A stretch of 64,000 nucleotides of DNA from NCBI RefSeq assembly GCF_050030965.1, contig NZ_CP188297.1, positions 1,550,001-1,614,000 of the forward strand, read 5' to 3'. The notes under the pieces were generated by a model. The model had not been told where the DNA came from, did no database searches, and worked only from the letters and a program-made list of their open reading frames with translations. Source of the stretch: Glutamicibacter sp002979865. GTDB taxonomy: Bacteria; Actinomycetota; Actinomycetes; Actinomycetales; Micrococcaceae. Position 1 is the stretch's first letter. Every line of letters begins with the position of its first letter. Shown here piece by piece: positions 16,611 through 25,481 of the stretch. A program made the position numbers and the translations under genes.

Positions 16611-17906
16611 ATGAGCCAACCGACGCTGCAGGAAACTGTGGTTTCCTTCGATGAACTGGCCGCCAAGCGCATGGGCCGGATACGCCGTTATTTGCGTACC
16701 CACCCGCGTTTGGTGGTCATCGGTGCGGTAGTCATCTATCTGCTGCTCACACTGCCCGGTGTCCTGGTCATGGCAGCGATGCCAGAAGCAAACGCCACCG
16801 GCCTGCTGGTCGTCACCCTCGCCGTCAGCGCTGCCTTGTTGTACCGGCGCCGGGCACCGATGACGGTGATCATCCTGGTGTTCATTTTCGAATGCCTGGC
16901 CCTGGTGATTGCTGGTCCGCAAGGTGGACTGGGCGGGGTAGGCATGATTATCGCCCTGTACACGGTCGCCACCAGCTATTCGGCCAAACGCACCATCCCG
17001 CTGGCCATCCTGGCCGGCAGCTTCCAGACGGTCCTGATGGTGCTGATGGGCTTCCCCGACATGGCCGGAATGGAATTCGACCCGCAAGATGGAATCGACG
17101 AAACCATCTTCACGCGCGTCATCATCGCCGTCTCGGGCAGCTTCGTCATCGGTTTCTACATTGCCGCAGCCGCGGTGGGCATGAATGTGCGCAACGCGCG
17201 CATCCACGAAGCTGAACTGAACCACTGGGCCTCGCAGGTCTCCGGACTGGCCCAGGTGCAAGAGCGCAACCGCATCGCCCGCGAAATGCACGACGTTGTC
17301 GCCCATTCGCTTTCGGTGATGATTGCCCTGTCAGAGGGGGCACGAGTGGTGGCCAAGCGCGATCAGGTCCGTGCCGACGAAGTGCTCAATGAGCTCTCTG
17401 GAACCGGTCGCGCCGCCCTGGCGGATATGCGCCGCATGCTGGGCGTGCTTCGCCAAGAAGAATCCGGAGAGCTGGCCCCGCAGCCTACCGGCGGGAACGT
17501 GGAGCAATTGCTCGAAGGATTCCGTACCGCAGGTCTGCCGGTCTCATTTACCCATACGGGCGATCCTCTGCCGGAGGACACCACCTTCCAGCTGACCGTC
17601 TTCCGTATCATTCAAGAGTCCCTGACTAATTCCTTGCGCTATGCCCGTAACGTAAGTGATGTGCAGGTTCGCCTGGAACGGCGCCGCGAAGAACTGCGCA
17701 TGGAAATCATGGACAACGGAGATGCAACGAGAGTTCCGAGTATCGGCAGCGGACGCGGTCTGCGCGGCATGCGCGAACGAGCCGCGCTCTTTGGCGGAAC
17801 GGTTGATGCCGGACCGGTAGCCAGTGGCGGATGGATTGTGAAAGCGGTCCTCAAGCTACCCGAATGCAGCTTGCAGAACGAAAACCAGAAGGCAGTGAAG
17901 GAATAA
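16611..17906 (+). CDS. Sensor histidine kinase, NarL/DesK type
   Basis: A membrane kinase of 431 aa with about five N-terminal transmembrane helices and almost no extracellular domain, then a HisKA_3 dimerisation domain with phospho-acceptor His at residue 227 (REMHDVVAHSLSV). The HATPase domain (IQESLTNSLRYA, GSGRGLRGMRERAALFGG) follows. Intramembrane-sensing kinases of this form often monitor the envelope and control an adjacent ABC exporter, here the two genes just upstream. The response regulator starts two bases after its stop. Confidence 0.9.
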   Translation: MSQPTLQETVVSFDELAAKRMGRIRRYLRTHPRLVVIGAVVIYLLLTLPGVLVMAAMPEANATGLLVVTLAVSAALLYRRRAPMTVIILVFIFECLALVIAGPQGGLGGVGMIIALYTVATSYSAKRTIPLAILAGSFQTVLMVLMGFPDMAGMEFDPQDGIDETIFTRVIIAVSGSFVIGFYIAAAAVGMNVRNARIHEAELNHWASQVSGLAQVQERNRIAREMHDVVAHSLSVMIALSEGARVVAKRDQVRADEVLNELSGTGRAALADMRRMLGVLRQEESGELAPQPTGGNVEQLLEGFRTAGLPVSFTHTGDPLPEDTTFQLTVFRIIQESLTNSLRYARNVSDVQVRLERRREELRMEIMDNGDATRVPSIGSGRGLRGMRERAALFGGTVDAGPVASGGWIVKAVLKLPECSLQNENQKAVKE

Positions 17907-17908
17907 GC

Positions 17909-18607
17909 GTGGAAGACAAAATCAAGGTACTGCTGGTCGATGACCAGCCCCTCTTACGCATGGGATTCCGCCTCATCCTCGAAGGTGAAGACGACATCGT
18001 CATCGCCGGCGAAGCTGTCGATGGACTCGATGCCCTTGCCCAGACGGCCGCACTGAAACCCGATGTGGTCCTGATGGATGTGCGCATGCCCAAGATGGAC
18101 GGCTTGGAAGCGACCGAACGCATCGCCAAGGACCATCCGGAAACCAAGATCATTATCCTGACGACCTTTGACCTGGACGAGTACGCCTTCTCAGGGCTGC
18201 AGGCAGGAGCCAGTGCGTTCCTGCTCAAGGACGTGGCCCCGGAAGAACTGGTCCAAGCGGTGCGCCTGGTAGCTTCCGGCGACGCTGTGGTGGCACCCCG
18301 GGTGACTGCCCGCCTGCTGGAAACCTATGTGCGCAACGCTGGCGCCGGGAACCGGAACCAGCCGGCCGAAACTCCGCATGACCCGCTGCTCGATGATCTC
18401 ACCCCGCGTGAGCAGGAAGTGCTGCGTGCGCTTTCCGAGGGACTATCCAACGCCGAGATTGCACACCGTTTCTTCCTTTCCGAAGCAACGGTGAAAACCC
18501 ACGTGCGGCGCATCCTGACCAAATTGCATCTGCGCGACCGTGTTCAAGCGGTGGTGTACGCCTACGAGACCGGGCTGGTCATTCCATCCCAAGGCCTGGA
18601 CTACTAG
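17909..18607 (+). CDS. Response regulator, NarL/FixJ family
   Basis: Receiver domain with acidic pair DD (11-12), phospho-acceptor Asp57 (VVLMDVRMPKMDG), Thr and Lys in IILTTFDLDEY and FLLKDVAP, followed by a LuxR-type HTH (LTPREQEVLRALSEGLSNAEIAHRFFLSEATVKTHVRRIL). The GTG start has an AAGGA SD at the end of the kinase gene. It probably controls the ABC exporter upstream. Confidence 0.92.
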   Translation: MEDKIKVLLVDDQPLLRMGFRLILEGEDDIVIAGEAVDGLDALAQTAALKPDVVLMDVRMPKMDGLEATERIAKDHPETKIIILTTFDLDEYAFSGLQAGASAFLLKDVAPEELVQAVRLVASGDAVVAPRVTARLLETYVRNAGAGNRNQPAETPHDPLLDDLTPREQEVLRALSEGLSNAEIAHRFFLSEATVKTHVRRILTKLHLRDRVQAVVYAYETGLVIPSQGLDY

Positions 18608-18626
18608 GCATCGCTGAGGCAGCAAA

Positions 18627-18670
18627 ATGGCCGCCGGGTGAAACCCCATGGGGTTCCGCCCGGCGGCCAT
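18627..18670. terminator. Large hairpin between converging genes
   Basis: ATGGCCGCCGGG pairs with CCCGGCGGCCAT, with an inner AACCCC/GGGGTT extension. It sits between the response regulator and the minus-strand LapA-like gene and probably serves both. Confidence 0.7.
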
Positions 18671-18678
18671 GGAGCTTT

Positions 18679-19065
18679 CTAGCGCTTATTGGCCTTGCGC
18701 TGCTTCTTCGCCGTAGAGCGCAGCTGTATCACGCGGGCCACCCCGGCGATCGCGACCACTAGGGCGCCACCAATAGCGGCAAAGAACAATGCCAGCCCGA
18801 GGTTGACCTGTCCCTGATACGCGAAGTAGTTCAGGGTCACCTGCTCCTGGTTCTGGGCAATGAAGATGATCAGCAGGATCAGCACGAGCAAGCCGAAGAT
18901 CGTAGCGGTCCAGATACGACCCAACTTGGTCGCTGGGAGCTTATCTGCACCGGCAGGTTTGGCCCGTTGGACCTTGGAATCCATCGGTACGGTGGTCTCC
19001 ACTTCGACCTCGCGTGATTCTGCTGGAATGTTCTCTTGCTCTGGTGTTCGATCAGCCGTAGCCAT
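18679..19065 (-). CDS. LapA/DUF1049 domain membrane protein
   Basis: A small protein of 128 aa. An acidic, disordered N-terminus of about 60 residues is followed by two transmembrane helices (ATIFGLLVLILLIIFIAQN and LALFFAAIGGALVVAIAGVA) enclosing the NQEQVTLNYFAYQGQVNLGL core of LapA-like proteins, and a basic C-terminus. E. coli LapA works in lipopolysaccharide control; the actinobacterial role is unknown. I start at MATADRTPE, the ATG nearest to an SD-like GGAAAGCGAG. Confidence 0.8.
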   Translation of the reverse strand: MATADRTPEQENIPAESREVEVETTVPMDSKVQRAKPAGADKLPATKLGRIWTATIFGLLVLILLIIFIAQNQEQVTLNYFAYQGQVNLGLALFFAAIGGALVVAIAGVARVIQLRSTAKKQRKANKR

Positions 19066-19305
19066 GATGAACTCGCTTTCCTTGTCTCCGGGACTGCTTT
19101 CAGCTTCGTCGAGAGCGAGGTGCCAAGTCAAGACCCGGATAGGGGTGTCTGCCAGGTTGCCAGGGCGGAGGCAGGCTCAGCAGGACATCAGCAAATGTGG
19201 TTCAGGCTACTAAGCTGGGAGGCAACTCGACTTTTCAGGCGGGAACCAAAACCTGAAGAACCGTCTGACAAACATCTCTTGACAGAAAGAAGTGAGTAAC
19301 CAGCC

Positions 19306-20586
19306 ATGGCACAAGCCGCAGCAATGGCCCACATTGCAGATCTGGCCGAATACGTCGCAACCTCGCCATCGAGCTACCACGCCGCGGCCTCGGCCGCGCA
19401 GCGCTTGGACGCTGTTGGATTCACCGGTCTGGACGAAAAGCAGGCTTGGAACCTGGTCCCGGGTTCCTACTACGTGGTCCGCGACGGTGCGATCATCGCT
19501 TGGGTGCAGCCAGAAGCTGCCACTGCGACCAGCGGATTCCATATCCTCGGCGCCCACACCGACTCGCCGGGCTTCAAGCTCAAGCCGAAGCCAACCACCG
19601 GTTCCAACGGCTGGTGGCAGGCAGGGGTCGAAGTCTACGGCGGACCGCTGCTGAACTCCTGGCTGGACCGCGAACTGGTGCTCGCCGGCCGATTGGTACT
19701 CAAGGACGGTTCCGAGCACCTGGCGAAGACCGAACCAATCCTGCGCATCCCGCAACTAGCGATCCATCTGGACCGCCAGGTCAATGAGGGCCTGACCCTG
19801 GACAAGCAGACCCACACCAATCCAATCTTTGGCGCCGGCGATCTGGCGGATGCCGACATCCTGGCGATCCTGGCGAAGTCTGCAGGTGTCGACCCGGCCC
19901 AGGTAGCCGGCTACGACATCCTGACCGCGCCCGCGCAGCGCGGCGAGGTCTTTGGCGAGGGCAAGAACTTCTTCGCCAGCGCCCGGCTGGATAACCTCAC
20001 CTCGGTGCACGCAGGCCTGATTGCGCTGACGGGCCATTCCCGCAAGCCAGCAGGCAACCGCATTGCCATGCTTGCTGCCTTCGACCACGAAGAACTGGGT
20101 TCCTCCTCGCGCTCGGGCGCTTGCGGCCCATTCCTGGAAGAGCTGATCAACCGCATCCAGGCATCCATGGATGCTTCAGTTGAAGACACCGCTCGCGCCC
20201 TGTCGAATTCTGTATGCCTGTCTGCCGATGCTGGCCACGCGGTTCACCCGAACTACCCAGAGCGCCACGACCCAGCCAACCGTCCGCAGCTGAATGCCGG
20301 CCCGCTGCTGAAGATCAATGCGAACCAGCGTTATGCCACCGATGCGGTGGGTGCTGCCGCATTCGCCAACTGGTGCGAGTCGGCGGGAGTTCCCTACCAG
20401 GAGTTCGTGTCCAATAACCGCGTACCGTGCGGATCCACCATTGGACCATTGACCGCGACCCGACTGGGCATTCGCACCCTGGATGTGGGAGTCGCGCTGC
20501 TGTCCATGCACTCGGCCCGCGAGATGTGCGGCGTTGACGACCCTTGGTATCTGTCCAAGGTCTCTCGCGAGTTCTTCGGAGCCTAG
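19306..20586 (+). CDS. M18 family aminopeptidase
   Basis: A zinc aspartyl-type aminopeptidase of 426 aa, releasing N-terminal (preferably acidic) residues from peptides in the cytoplasm. Metal-binding segments are present: GAHTDSPGFKLKP near residue 84, the FDHEELGSSSRSGA region and the C-terminal LLSMHSAREMCG. The length is usual for the family. It stands alone, with its own upstream region and a terminator behind it. Confidence 0.92.
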   Translation: MAQAAAMAHIADLAEYVATSPSSYHAAASAAQRLDAVGFTGLDEKQAWNLVPGSYYVVRDGAIIAWVQPEAATATSGFHILGAHTDSPGFKLKPKPTTGSNGWWQAGVEVYGGPLLNSWLDRELVLAGRLVLKDGSEHLAKTEPILRIPQLAIHLDRQVNEGLTLDKQTHTNPIFGAGDLADADILAILAKSAGVDPAQVAGYDILTAPAQRGEVFGEGKNFFASARLDNLTSVHAGLIALTGHSRKPAGNRIAMLAAFDHEELGSSSRSGACGPFLEELINRIQASMDASVEDTARALSNSVCLSADAGHAVHPNYPERHDPANRPQLNAGPLLKINANQRYATDAVGAAAFANWCESAGVPYQEFVSNNRVPCGSTIGPLTATRLGIRTLDVGVALLSMHSAREMCGVDDPWYLSKVSREFFGA

Positions 20587-20599
20587 CAAGTCCAACCTG

Positions 20600-20629
20600 A
20601 AAAGCCGGCCTGCGGGCTGGCTTTTCGCC
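20600..20629 (+). terminator. Rho-independent terminator after the aminopeptidase
   Basis: AAAAGCCGGCC (20600-20610) and GGCTGGCTTTT (20615-20625) form an 11-bp stem with a TGCG loop, ending in T residues. Confidence 0.75.
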
Positions 20630-20667
20630 TCCCCGGGGGATCTTCGCCCGATGTGCCTAATCGATGG

Positions 20668-20673
20668 CATAAT
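20668..20673 (+). promoter_or_regulatory. -10 box CATAAT, leaderless-type start of the LURP-one gene
   Basis: CATAAT ends seven bases before the ATG at 20681, with no SD in between. Confidence 0.5.
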
Positions 20674-20680
20674 CGGCACC

Positions 20681-21232
20681 ATGACGATCCTCAACCAGAA
20701 CACGTTGATCTTCCAGCAGACGAAGAACATCTCGAAGAACGACTTCGCGATTCTTGATTCTTCCGGGATGCAGATTGCCCACGTGGATACCGGCGGAAGC
20801 GCGCTGGGCCGCATGTTCGTTGGGGCTCGCGAACTCACGGTCTTCGATGGACCAGGCAATCCGGTTGTCATCGTCAAGGACACGATGACCATGGGCCGCG
20901 ATCGTTTTGAAATCCTTGATGGCAACGCTGCCCCGCTGGCCAGCCTGGTCAAGAGGATCACCTTCTTCAAAACAAGGGTCTCCATCTCGATGCTGGGCGA
21001 AGAGCTCGAATTACTGGGCAGCATCTGGGACTTCGACTTCCAGATCACCGGTCCCGGCGGGGTTCTGGGAACCGTGACCCGAGAATGGTCCGGGATGGGC
21101 AACGCATTGCTCGGCAAGTCAACCTATGCCCTGCGCTTGGCGGAAAACCTCAACGCACAGCAACGCCAGGCAGTGATCGGCTCGGTGCTGGCACTGGATT
21201 TGATCCGTGAAAAGCAACAGCGCAATTCTTAA
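20681..21232 (+). CDS. LURP-one-related/scramblase-like protein
   Basis: A 183-aa protein of the LURP1/phospholipid-scramblase-like beta-barrel family (FQQTKNISKNDFAILDSSG, VFDGPGNPVVIVKD, then a hydrophobic C-terminal helix around SVLALDLIREK). Bacterial members are small membrane-associated proteins without a known reaction. I place the start at 20681 because a -10 box lies seven bases before it. The following XRE regulator has its own start signal. Confidence 0.75.
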   Translation: MTILNQNTLIFQQTKNISKNDFAILDSSGMQIAHVDTGGSALGRMFVGARELTVFDGPGNPVVIVKDTMTMGRDRFEILDGNAAPLASLVKRITFFKTRVSISMLGEELELLGSIWDFDFQITGPGGVLGTVTREWSGMGNALLGKSTYALRLAENLNAQQRQAVIGSVLALDLIREKQQRNS

Positions 21233-21359
21233 CGGAGCTGAGGTAGTCGCCGCCAGGAATACTTCTTCGTCGCAGGCCAGCCTTGGTTCTTGGCCGCTGT
21301 CGTGTTGCAGTCGGGTAACTGTCACGTCGATGTCGTGGTGCTTTCGGGGCGCCATTGGC

Positions 21360-21365
21360 TAGCGT
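21360..21365 (+). promoter_or_regulatory. -10 box TAGCGT, leaderless-type start of the XRE gene
   Basis: TAGCGT ends seven bases before the ATG at 21373. Confidence 0.4.
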
Positions 21366-21372
21366 AAGTGGC

Positions 21373-21864
21373 ATGAATGAATCACGGATTGCAGAGCTTC
21401 GCCGTGCCAAGGGCTGGACGCAAGAACGTCTAGCCGCCGAAAGCGGCATCACTGTCAGAACGGTCCAACGGCTCGAAGCCGGAAATGATGCGAGCTTGGA
21501 GACTATCTCACTGGTCGCCAAGGCCTTGGAGGTGCCGGTTGGAGACCTGTTCAAAAGCGTCCAGACTCCGAAGTTCTCCGAGGCCGTGGATGGGCTTGAA
21601 GCGCGGGCCCAAGCAGATCAAGATCGTCGGGATTCGGCAACCAAGGGGATCCTGGCCGTGTTCCGCGGGCTGGGCATCCTGGTCACTTTCGGCACGGTCA
21701 TCTTGGCTACCACCGGCAACTTTGGGTGGTACATCTGGTTGCTGATCCCGGTGTACTGGGGCGTCGGGCAGCTGCTGCTTGAGGCTGCTTTCCGTCTGAG
21801 CCTGGATGCCAAACTCGACGCCAAATACCCGCTGTCCACGGCAAATCGGAAACTGCTGGGCTAG
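21373..21864 (+). CDS. XRE-type regulator with two membrane helices
   Basis: The N-terminal HTH (RIAELRRAKGWTQERLAAESGITVRTVQRLEAGNDASLETI) is followed by a linker and two transmembrane segments (GLGILVTFGTVILATT, YIWLLIPVYWGVGQLLL) in 163 aa. Membrane-tethered XRE regulators are common in Gram-positives, with unknown signals. No target is obvious beyond its own promoter. Confidence 0.85.
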   Translation: MNESRIAELRRAKGWTQERLAAESGITVRTVQRLEAGNDASLETISLVAKALEVPVGDLFKSVQTPKFSEAVDGLEARAQADQDRRDSATKGILAVFRGLGILVTFGTVILATTGNFGWYIWLLIPVYWGVGQLLLEAAFRLSLDAKLDAKYPLSTANRKLLG

Positions 21865-21974
21865 GTCCATGCTGCGAAGCGCAAACCCAGGCACCGCCCA
21901 TGAGGTTCCCACGGGTCGTTAGACCGACTGTTGCCCATTGATAACCTGCTGTTTACCCCCTGCTGGTCTGATCA

Positions 21975-24071
21975 ATGACTATGAGTTCGAATTCCCTGCA
22001 GGTCAAGAATTTCCGCCCGGAGATCCAAGCGCTCCGCGCCTTGGCGGTTCTGCTGGTCGTCGCCTATCATCTTGAGCCATCCGCAGTTCCAGGCGGTTAT
22101 ATCGGGGTTGACATCTTCTTCGTCATCTCGGGCTTCCTGATTACCTCGCACCTGCTGCGTGAAGCCGAACGCACCGGCCGGGTCAGCCTCGCAGCCTTCT
22201 TTGCCGGCCGAGCGCGAAGAATCCTCCCGGCTGCCATGCTGGTGATCCTGGTAGTTGTCGTGGCAAGCCTGCTGATCTTTCCCAAAACCCAGTGGGGTGC
22301 CTTGGGCACCCAGGCCATCGCCTCTGCCTTCTCGGTGCAGAACTGGGTTCTCGCCGCCGACTCCGTCGACTACCTCGCTTCGGATCAAGCACCCGGGCCG
22401 TTGCAGCACTTCTGGTCCCTGGGCGTGGAGGAGCAGTTCTACCTTTTCTGGCCGTTGCTGGTTTTGGCCGTGTGCCTGTTGGCCAAACCGAATGCGGACG
22501 CTAGCAGTGGCGATGGATTTGCCCCGCGGCGCCGCATGCTCTGGATCATTTTCTCAGCCACCGCACTTTTGTCGCTGGGATACTCGGCCTATGCCGGTTA
22601 CTCAGGCAATAGCGCCGGATACTTCATCACCACCACCCGCATTTGGGAACTGGCCGTCGGCGGACTGCTGGCCTTGGCAGTCCAGGCGCACGCCAACGGC
22701 GCCTTGAAGCTTCCACCGTGGGCAACCAGCTGGCAGTTCAAAAATCTTGCCGTACTCGTGGCTTTGGCGGCGATCTGCTTCGCGGCATTCAGCTACAACG
22801 CCACAACAGTCTTCCCGGGGATTGCGGCGGCCCTCCCGGTTCTTGGCTGCGCCGTGGTGATTGCCGCAGGCAGTACGCGAGGACCTGGTTCCCTGCACCC
22901 GCTGGTGAACTGGGCTCCCGTTCAATGGGTCGGCCTCGCCTCGTATTCGCTATATCTGTGGCACTGGCCGCTGATCGTATTCTTCATCGAACTGGCCGGG
23001 GGCAACCCGGACCCATTGCAGTCGCTGGCCTTGCTGGCCGGGTCCCTGCTCTTGGCTTGGGCCAGCTTGAAGTGGGTCGAAACTCCCATGCGCCACTTCC
23101 GCCCCATAGCCGGTTCTCCTGCCCGCTCCTTGATTGCAGGGGCGGCGATGGTCGGGCTGGCCGCGTCCATCGCGCTATTGCCAGGTGCCATGCAGCAGCA
23201 TCTTGTGGGCCAGGAGCAGCGTGAGCTGGGCGCGATGATGCAAAACCCGCCAGCTGGTTTTGGCGCGGCCTCCGTGGGCCAGGGCGCACCTGCGTACCTT
23301 TCCGGCCATCGCCAGGTCGTCCCGCTTCCTGCGACGGCCGCCGAGGACCAGCCCGAACTGGGAGATTGCGTCCAGGAACCGAAATCCACGCAGATCAAGG
23401 AATGCGAATTCGGCAGCGAGGACGCCAGCTACACCGTGGCCCTGGTGGGTGATTCCCATGCAGCCCACTGGTTCGAGGCCGTCAGCCGATACGCCCAAAG
23501 CAAGGGCTGGAAAGTGGTGACCTATCTGAAGAATTCCTGCCCGTTCTCCGAGGCCCAGCGCAAGGCGGATCGGGATGGCAGCATCAACTGCGAAGAAGCC
23601 ATCGACCAGACCATGGAAGCTCTGGCTGCGCGCGATGACATCAACGCGGTGATCACCTCGAGTTGGGGAGGAGCCACCTTTACCACTGACGCGGCACAGG
23701 GGCTGGCTTCGACGTGGTCCACCCTTGAAGACGCGGGCCTGCCGGTCTACGCCATTGTGGACACCCCGCGGCCGCCGCAGGATTCCTATGCGCGCGACTG
23801 CGTGGAAGAAAACGTGCAGAACCCGGATAAGTGCGCCTTCCCGGAAAAGGGAGCCTATGAAGTGGGCGATGCCACCAAGCAGGCCGCCGAACTGGAGCCG
23901 CGCGTCGAAGTGCTCGACTTCAGCGATTACTTCTGCATGGATGGAACCTGCCCGGCAGTGGTGGGAAATGTCTTGGTCTACCGGGACAAGCACCACATCA
24001 GCGATACCTACATGCGCACCTTGGCCCCGATCTTTGGCGATAGGATCGAGGCTGCCTTGGATTCCGAGTAG
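21975..24071 (+). CDS. Acyltransferase 3/SGNH domain membrane protein (OafA-like)
   Basis: A 698-aa O-acetyltransferase-type protein. The N-terminal half is the ten-helix acyltransferase-3 domain (FRPEIQALRALAVLLVVAYH at the start, GVDIFFVISGFLIT, FFAGRARRILPA, WSLGVEEQFYLFWPLLV). The extracytoplasmic C-terminal half is an SGNH domain (VALVGDSHAAHWFEAV, final DKHHISDTYMRTLAPIF). Such proteins O-acylate cell-wall or surface glycans. The modified polymer could be the nonulosonic-acid polymer encoded at 4-10 kb, but it is unlinked and this is a guess. Confidence 0.9.
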   Translation: MTMSSNSLQVKNFRPEIQALRALAVLLVVAYHLEPSAVPGGYIGVDIFFVISGFLITSHLLREAERTGRVSLAAFFAGRARRILPAAMLVILVVVVASLLIFPKTQWGALGTQAIASAFSVQNWVLAADSVDYLASDQAPGPLQHFWSLGVEEQFYLFWPLLVLAVCLLAKPNADASSGDGFAPRRRMLWIIFSATALLSLGYSAYAGYSGNSAGYFITTTRIWELAVGGLLALAVQAHANGALKLPPWATSWQFKNLAVLVALAAICFAAFSYNATTVFPGIAAALPVLGCAVVIAAGSTRGPGSLHPLVNWAPVQWVGLASYSLYLWHWPLIVFFIELAGGNPDPLQSLALLAGSLLLAWASLKWVETPMRHFRPIAGSPARSLIAGAAMVGLAASIALLPGAMQQHLVGQEQRELGAMMQNPPAGFGAASVGQGAPAYLSGHRQVVPLPATAAEDQPELGDCVQEPKSTQIKECEFGSEDASYTVALVGDSHAAHWFEAVSRYAQSKGWKVVTYLKNSCPFSEAQRKADRDGSINCEEAIDQTMEALAARDDINAVITSSWGGATFTTDAAQGLASTWSTLEDAGLPVYAIVDTPRPPQDSYARDCVEENVQNPDKCAFPEKGAYEVGDATKQAAELEPRVEVLDFSDYFCMDGTCPAVVGNVLVYRDKHHISDTYMRTLAPIFGDRIEAALDSE

Positions 24072-24135
24072 CCCAGCATGATTTAGGACACCAAGGCTTA
24101 TGCAAGTTCGAGTCTCTCGGGTAGGATTGGAAGGT

Positions 24136-24177
24136 CTGTGCCACTGCATGCCCGAAAGTTGGGCGTCTGGTGCACAG
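24136..24177 (+). promoter_or_regulatory. Stem-loop in the rpsF leader
   Basis: CTGTGC (24136-24141) pairs with GCACAG (24172-24177). Inside it ATGCCC (24148-24153) pairs with GGGCGT (24161-24166) around a GAAAGTT loop, leaving an asymmetric internal loop. The S6:S18 complex autoregulates rpsF operons of many bacteria by binding a leader stem with a CCG-containing bulge; this stem is the candidate here. The match to that motif is not proven. Confidence 0.4.
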
Positions 24178-24188
24178 ATAACGCAAGA

Positions 24189-24233
24189 ACCTCCTGTTGC
24201 GGAAATACCGCGACCGTTTAGCCCAAAGGAGGT
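24189..24233 (+). promoter_or_regulatory. Anti-SD/SD pairing before rpsF
   Basis: ACCTCCT (24189-24195) is perfectly complementary to AGGAGGT (24227-24233), the SD of rpsF. Between them GCGG-AAATA-CCGC forms its own hairpin. If the long-range pair forms, rpsF initiation is blocked, which gives a switch for translational autoregulation. Confidence 0.5.
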
Positions 24234-24241
24234 GGGTTCAC

Positions 24242-24538
24242 ATGCGTGCTTATGAACTTATGGTCCTCATTGATCCAGAGGTCGATGACCGCACCGTAGA
24301 GCCAACCATCGAGAAGTACCTCGAGGTTGTCCGCTCCAACGGTGGCACTATCGAAAAGGTTGATGTCTGGGGTCGTCGCAAGATGTCCTACGAGATCAAG
24401 AAGAAGGCAGAAGCCACTTACGTAGTGGTGAACTACACCGCAGAGCCAGCAGCTTCCGCTGAGCTTGAGCGCCAGCTCAAGATCAACGAACTGATCCTGC
24501 GCCACAAGGTCACCCGTCCGGAAGAGGCACGCGTTTAA
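24242..24538 (+). CDS. rpsF: 30S ribosomal protein S6
   Basis: S6 of 98 aa (MRAYELMVLIDPEVDDRTVEPTIEKY, WGRRKMSYEIKKKAEATYVV). It binds 16S rRNA together with S18 on the small-subunit platform. The AAAGGAGG SD is very strong. It is the first gene of the classical rpsF-ssb-rpsR-rplI operon. Confidence 0.97.
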   Translation: MRAYELMVLIDPEVDDRTVEPTIEKYLEVVRSNGGTIEKVDVWGRRKMSYEIKKKAEATYVVVNYTAEPAASAELERQLKINELILRHKVTRPEEARV

Positions 24539-24593
24539 TTACGCGAAACCTTCCGTCGTAGGAATTAACGTTCAATCTTTTTAAGGAGAGTCA

Positions 24594-25163
24594 ATGGCAG
24601 GCGAGACTGTTATTACCGTTATCGGAAACCTGACTGCCGATCCGGAGCTGCGTTTCACGCCGTCCGGTTCAGCCGTAGCGAACTTTACGATCGCTTCGAC
24701 TCCTCGCACCTTTGACCGCCAGTCCAATGAGTGGAAGGACGGGGAAGCCCTGTTCTTGCGCGCATCGGTGTGGCGCGAAGCTGCAGAGAACGTTGCTGAA
24801 ACGCTGACCAAGGGCATGCGTGTCATCGCCCAGGGCCGGTTGCGTTCACGTTCTTACGACACCAAGGAAGGCGAACGTCGCACCGTCATGGAGCTTGAAG
24901 TCGATGAAATCGGCCCATCGCTCCGTTTCGCGTCCGCCAAGGTCACCCGTACCCAGCGCTCCGGTGGTGGCAACGGTGGCTTCGGCAACGGTGGTGGAGG
25001 CTTCTCCAACGCACCGCAGCAAAGTGCACCAGCTCAGGCGCCGCGTCAGCAGCAGCCTCAGCAGGGTGGCGGATGGAATGCTCCAGCCGCAGACCCATGG
25101 AGCACCGGCGGAAACAACGGTGGCGGCTGGGGCAACCCGGGCGCAGACGAACCGCCTTTCTAA
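24594..25163 (+). CDS. ssb: Single-stranded DNA-binding protein
   Basis: The OB-fold N-terminus (VITVIGNLTADPELRFTPSGSAVANFTIA, LRASVWREAAENVAETLTKGMRV) coats single-stranded DNA in replication and repair. The tail is Gly/Gln-rich and ends in the acidic ADEPPF tip, a normal partner-binding SSB C-terminus. It starts with AAGGAGAGTCA before the ATG and lies between rpsF and rpsR. Confidence 0.97.
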   Translation: MAGETVITVIGNLTADPELRFTPSGSAVANFTIASTPRTFDRQSNEWKDGEALFLRASVWREAAENVAETLTKGMRVIAQGRLRSRSYDTKEGERRTVMELEVDEIGPSLRFASAKVTRTQRSGGGNGGFGNGGGGFSNAPQQSAPAQAPRQQQPQQGGGWNAPAADPWSTGGNNGGGWGNPGADEPPF

Positions 25164-25224
25164 ACAATATTTATTCACCATCCCGCAGATCACTCTGCGG
25201 GCTCCAAAGCTAAGGAGCTCCACG

Positions 25225-25464
25225 ATGGCTAAGGCTGAAATCCGTAAGCCCAAACCAAAGTCCAACCCATTGAAGGCCGCTGACATCACTGTCATCGACT
25301 ACAAGGACACCGCACTGCTGCGCAAGTTCATCTCCGACCGCGGTAAGATCCGCGCTCGTCGTGTAACTGGCGTTTCCGTTCAGGAACAGCGCAAGATCGC
25401 ACAGGCAATCAAGAACGCACGTGAAGTAGCCCTGTTGCCTTACTCCGGCGCTGGCCGCGGCTAA
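25225..25464 (+). CDS. rpsR: 30S ribosomal protein S18
   Basis: S18 of 79 aa (DITVIDYKDTALLRKFISDRGKIRARRVTGVSVQEQRKIAQAIKNAREVALLPY). It is the partner of S6 in the 30S platform. The ATG at 25225 follows TAAGGAG. No CXXC zinc motif is present. Confidence 0.97.
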   Translation: MAKAEIRKPKPKSNPLKAADITVIDYKDTALLRKFISDRGKIRARRVTGVSVQEQRKIAQAIKNAREVALLPYSGAGRG

Positions 25465-25481
25465 GGAAGAGGGATAGCAAA

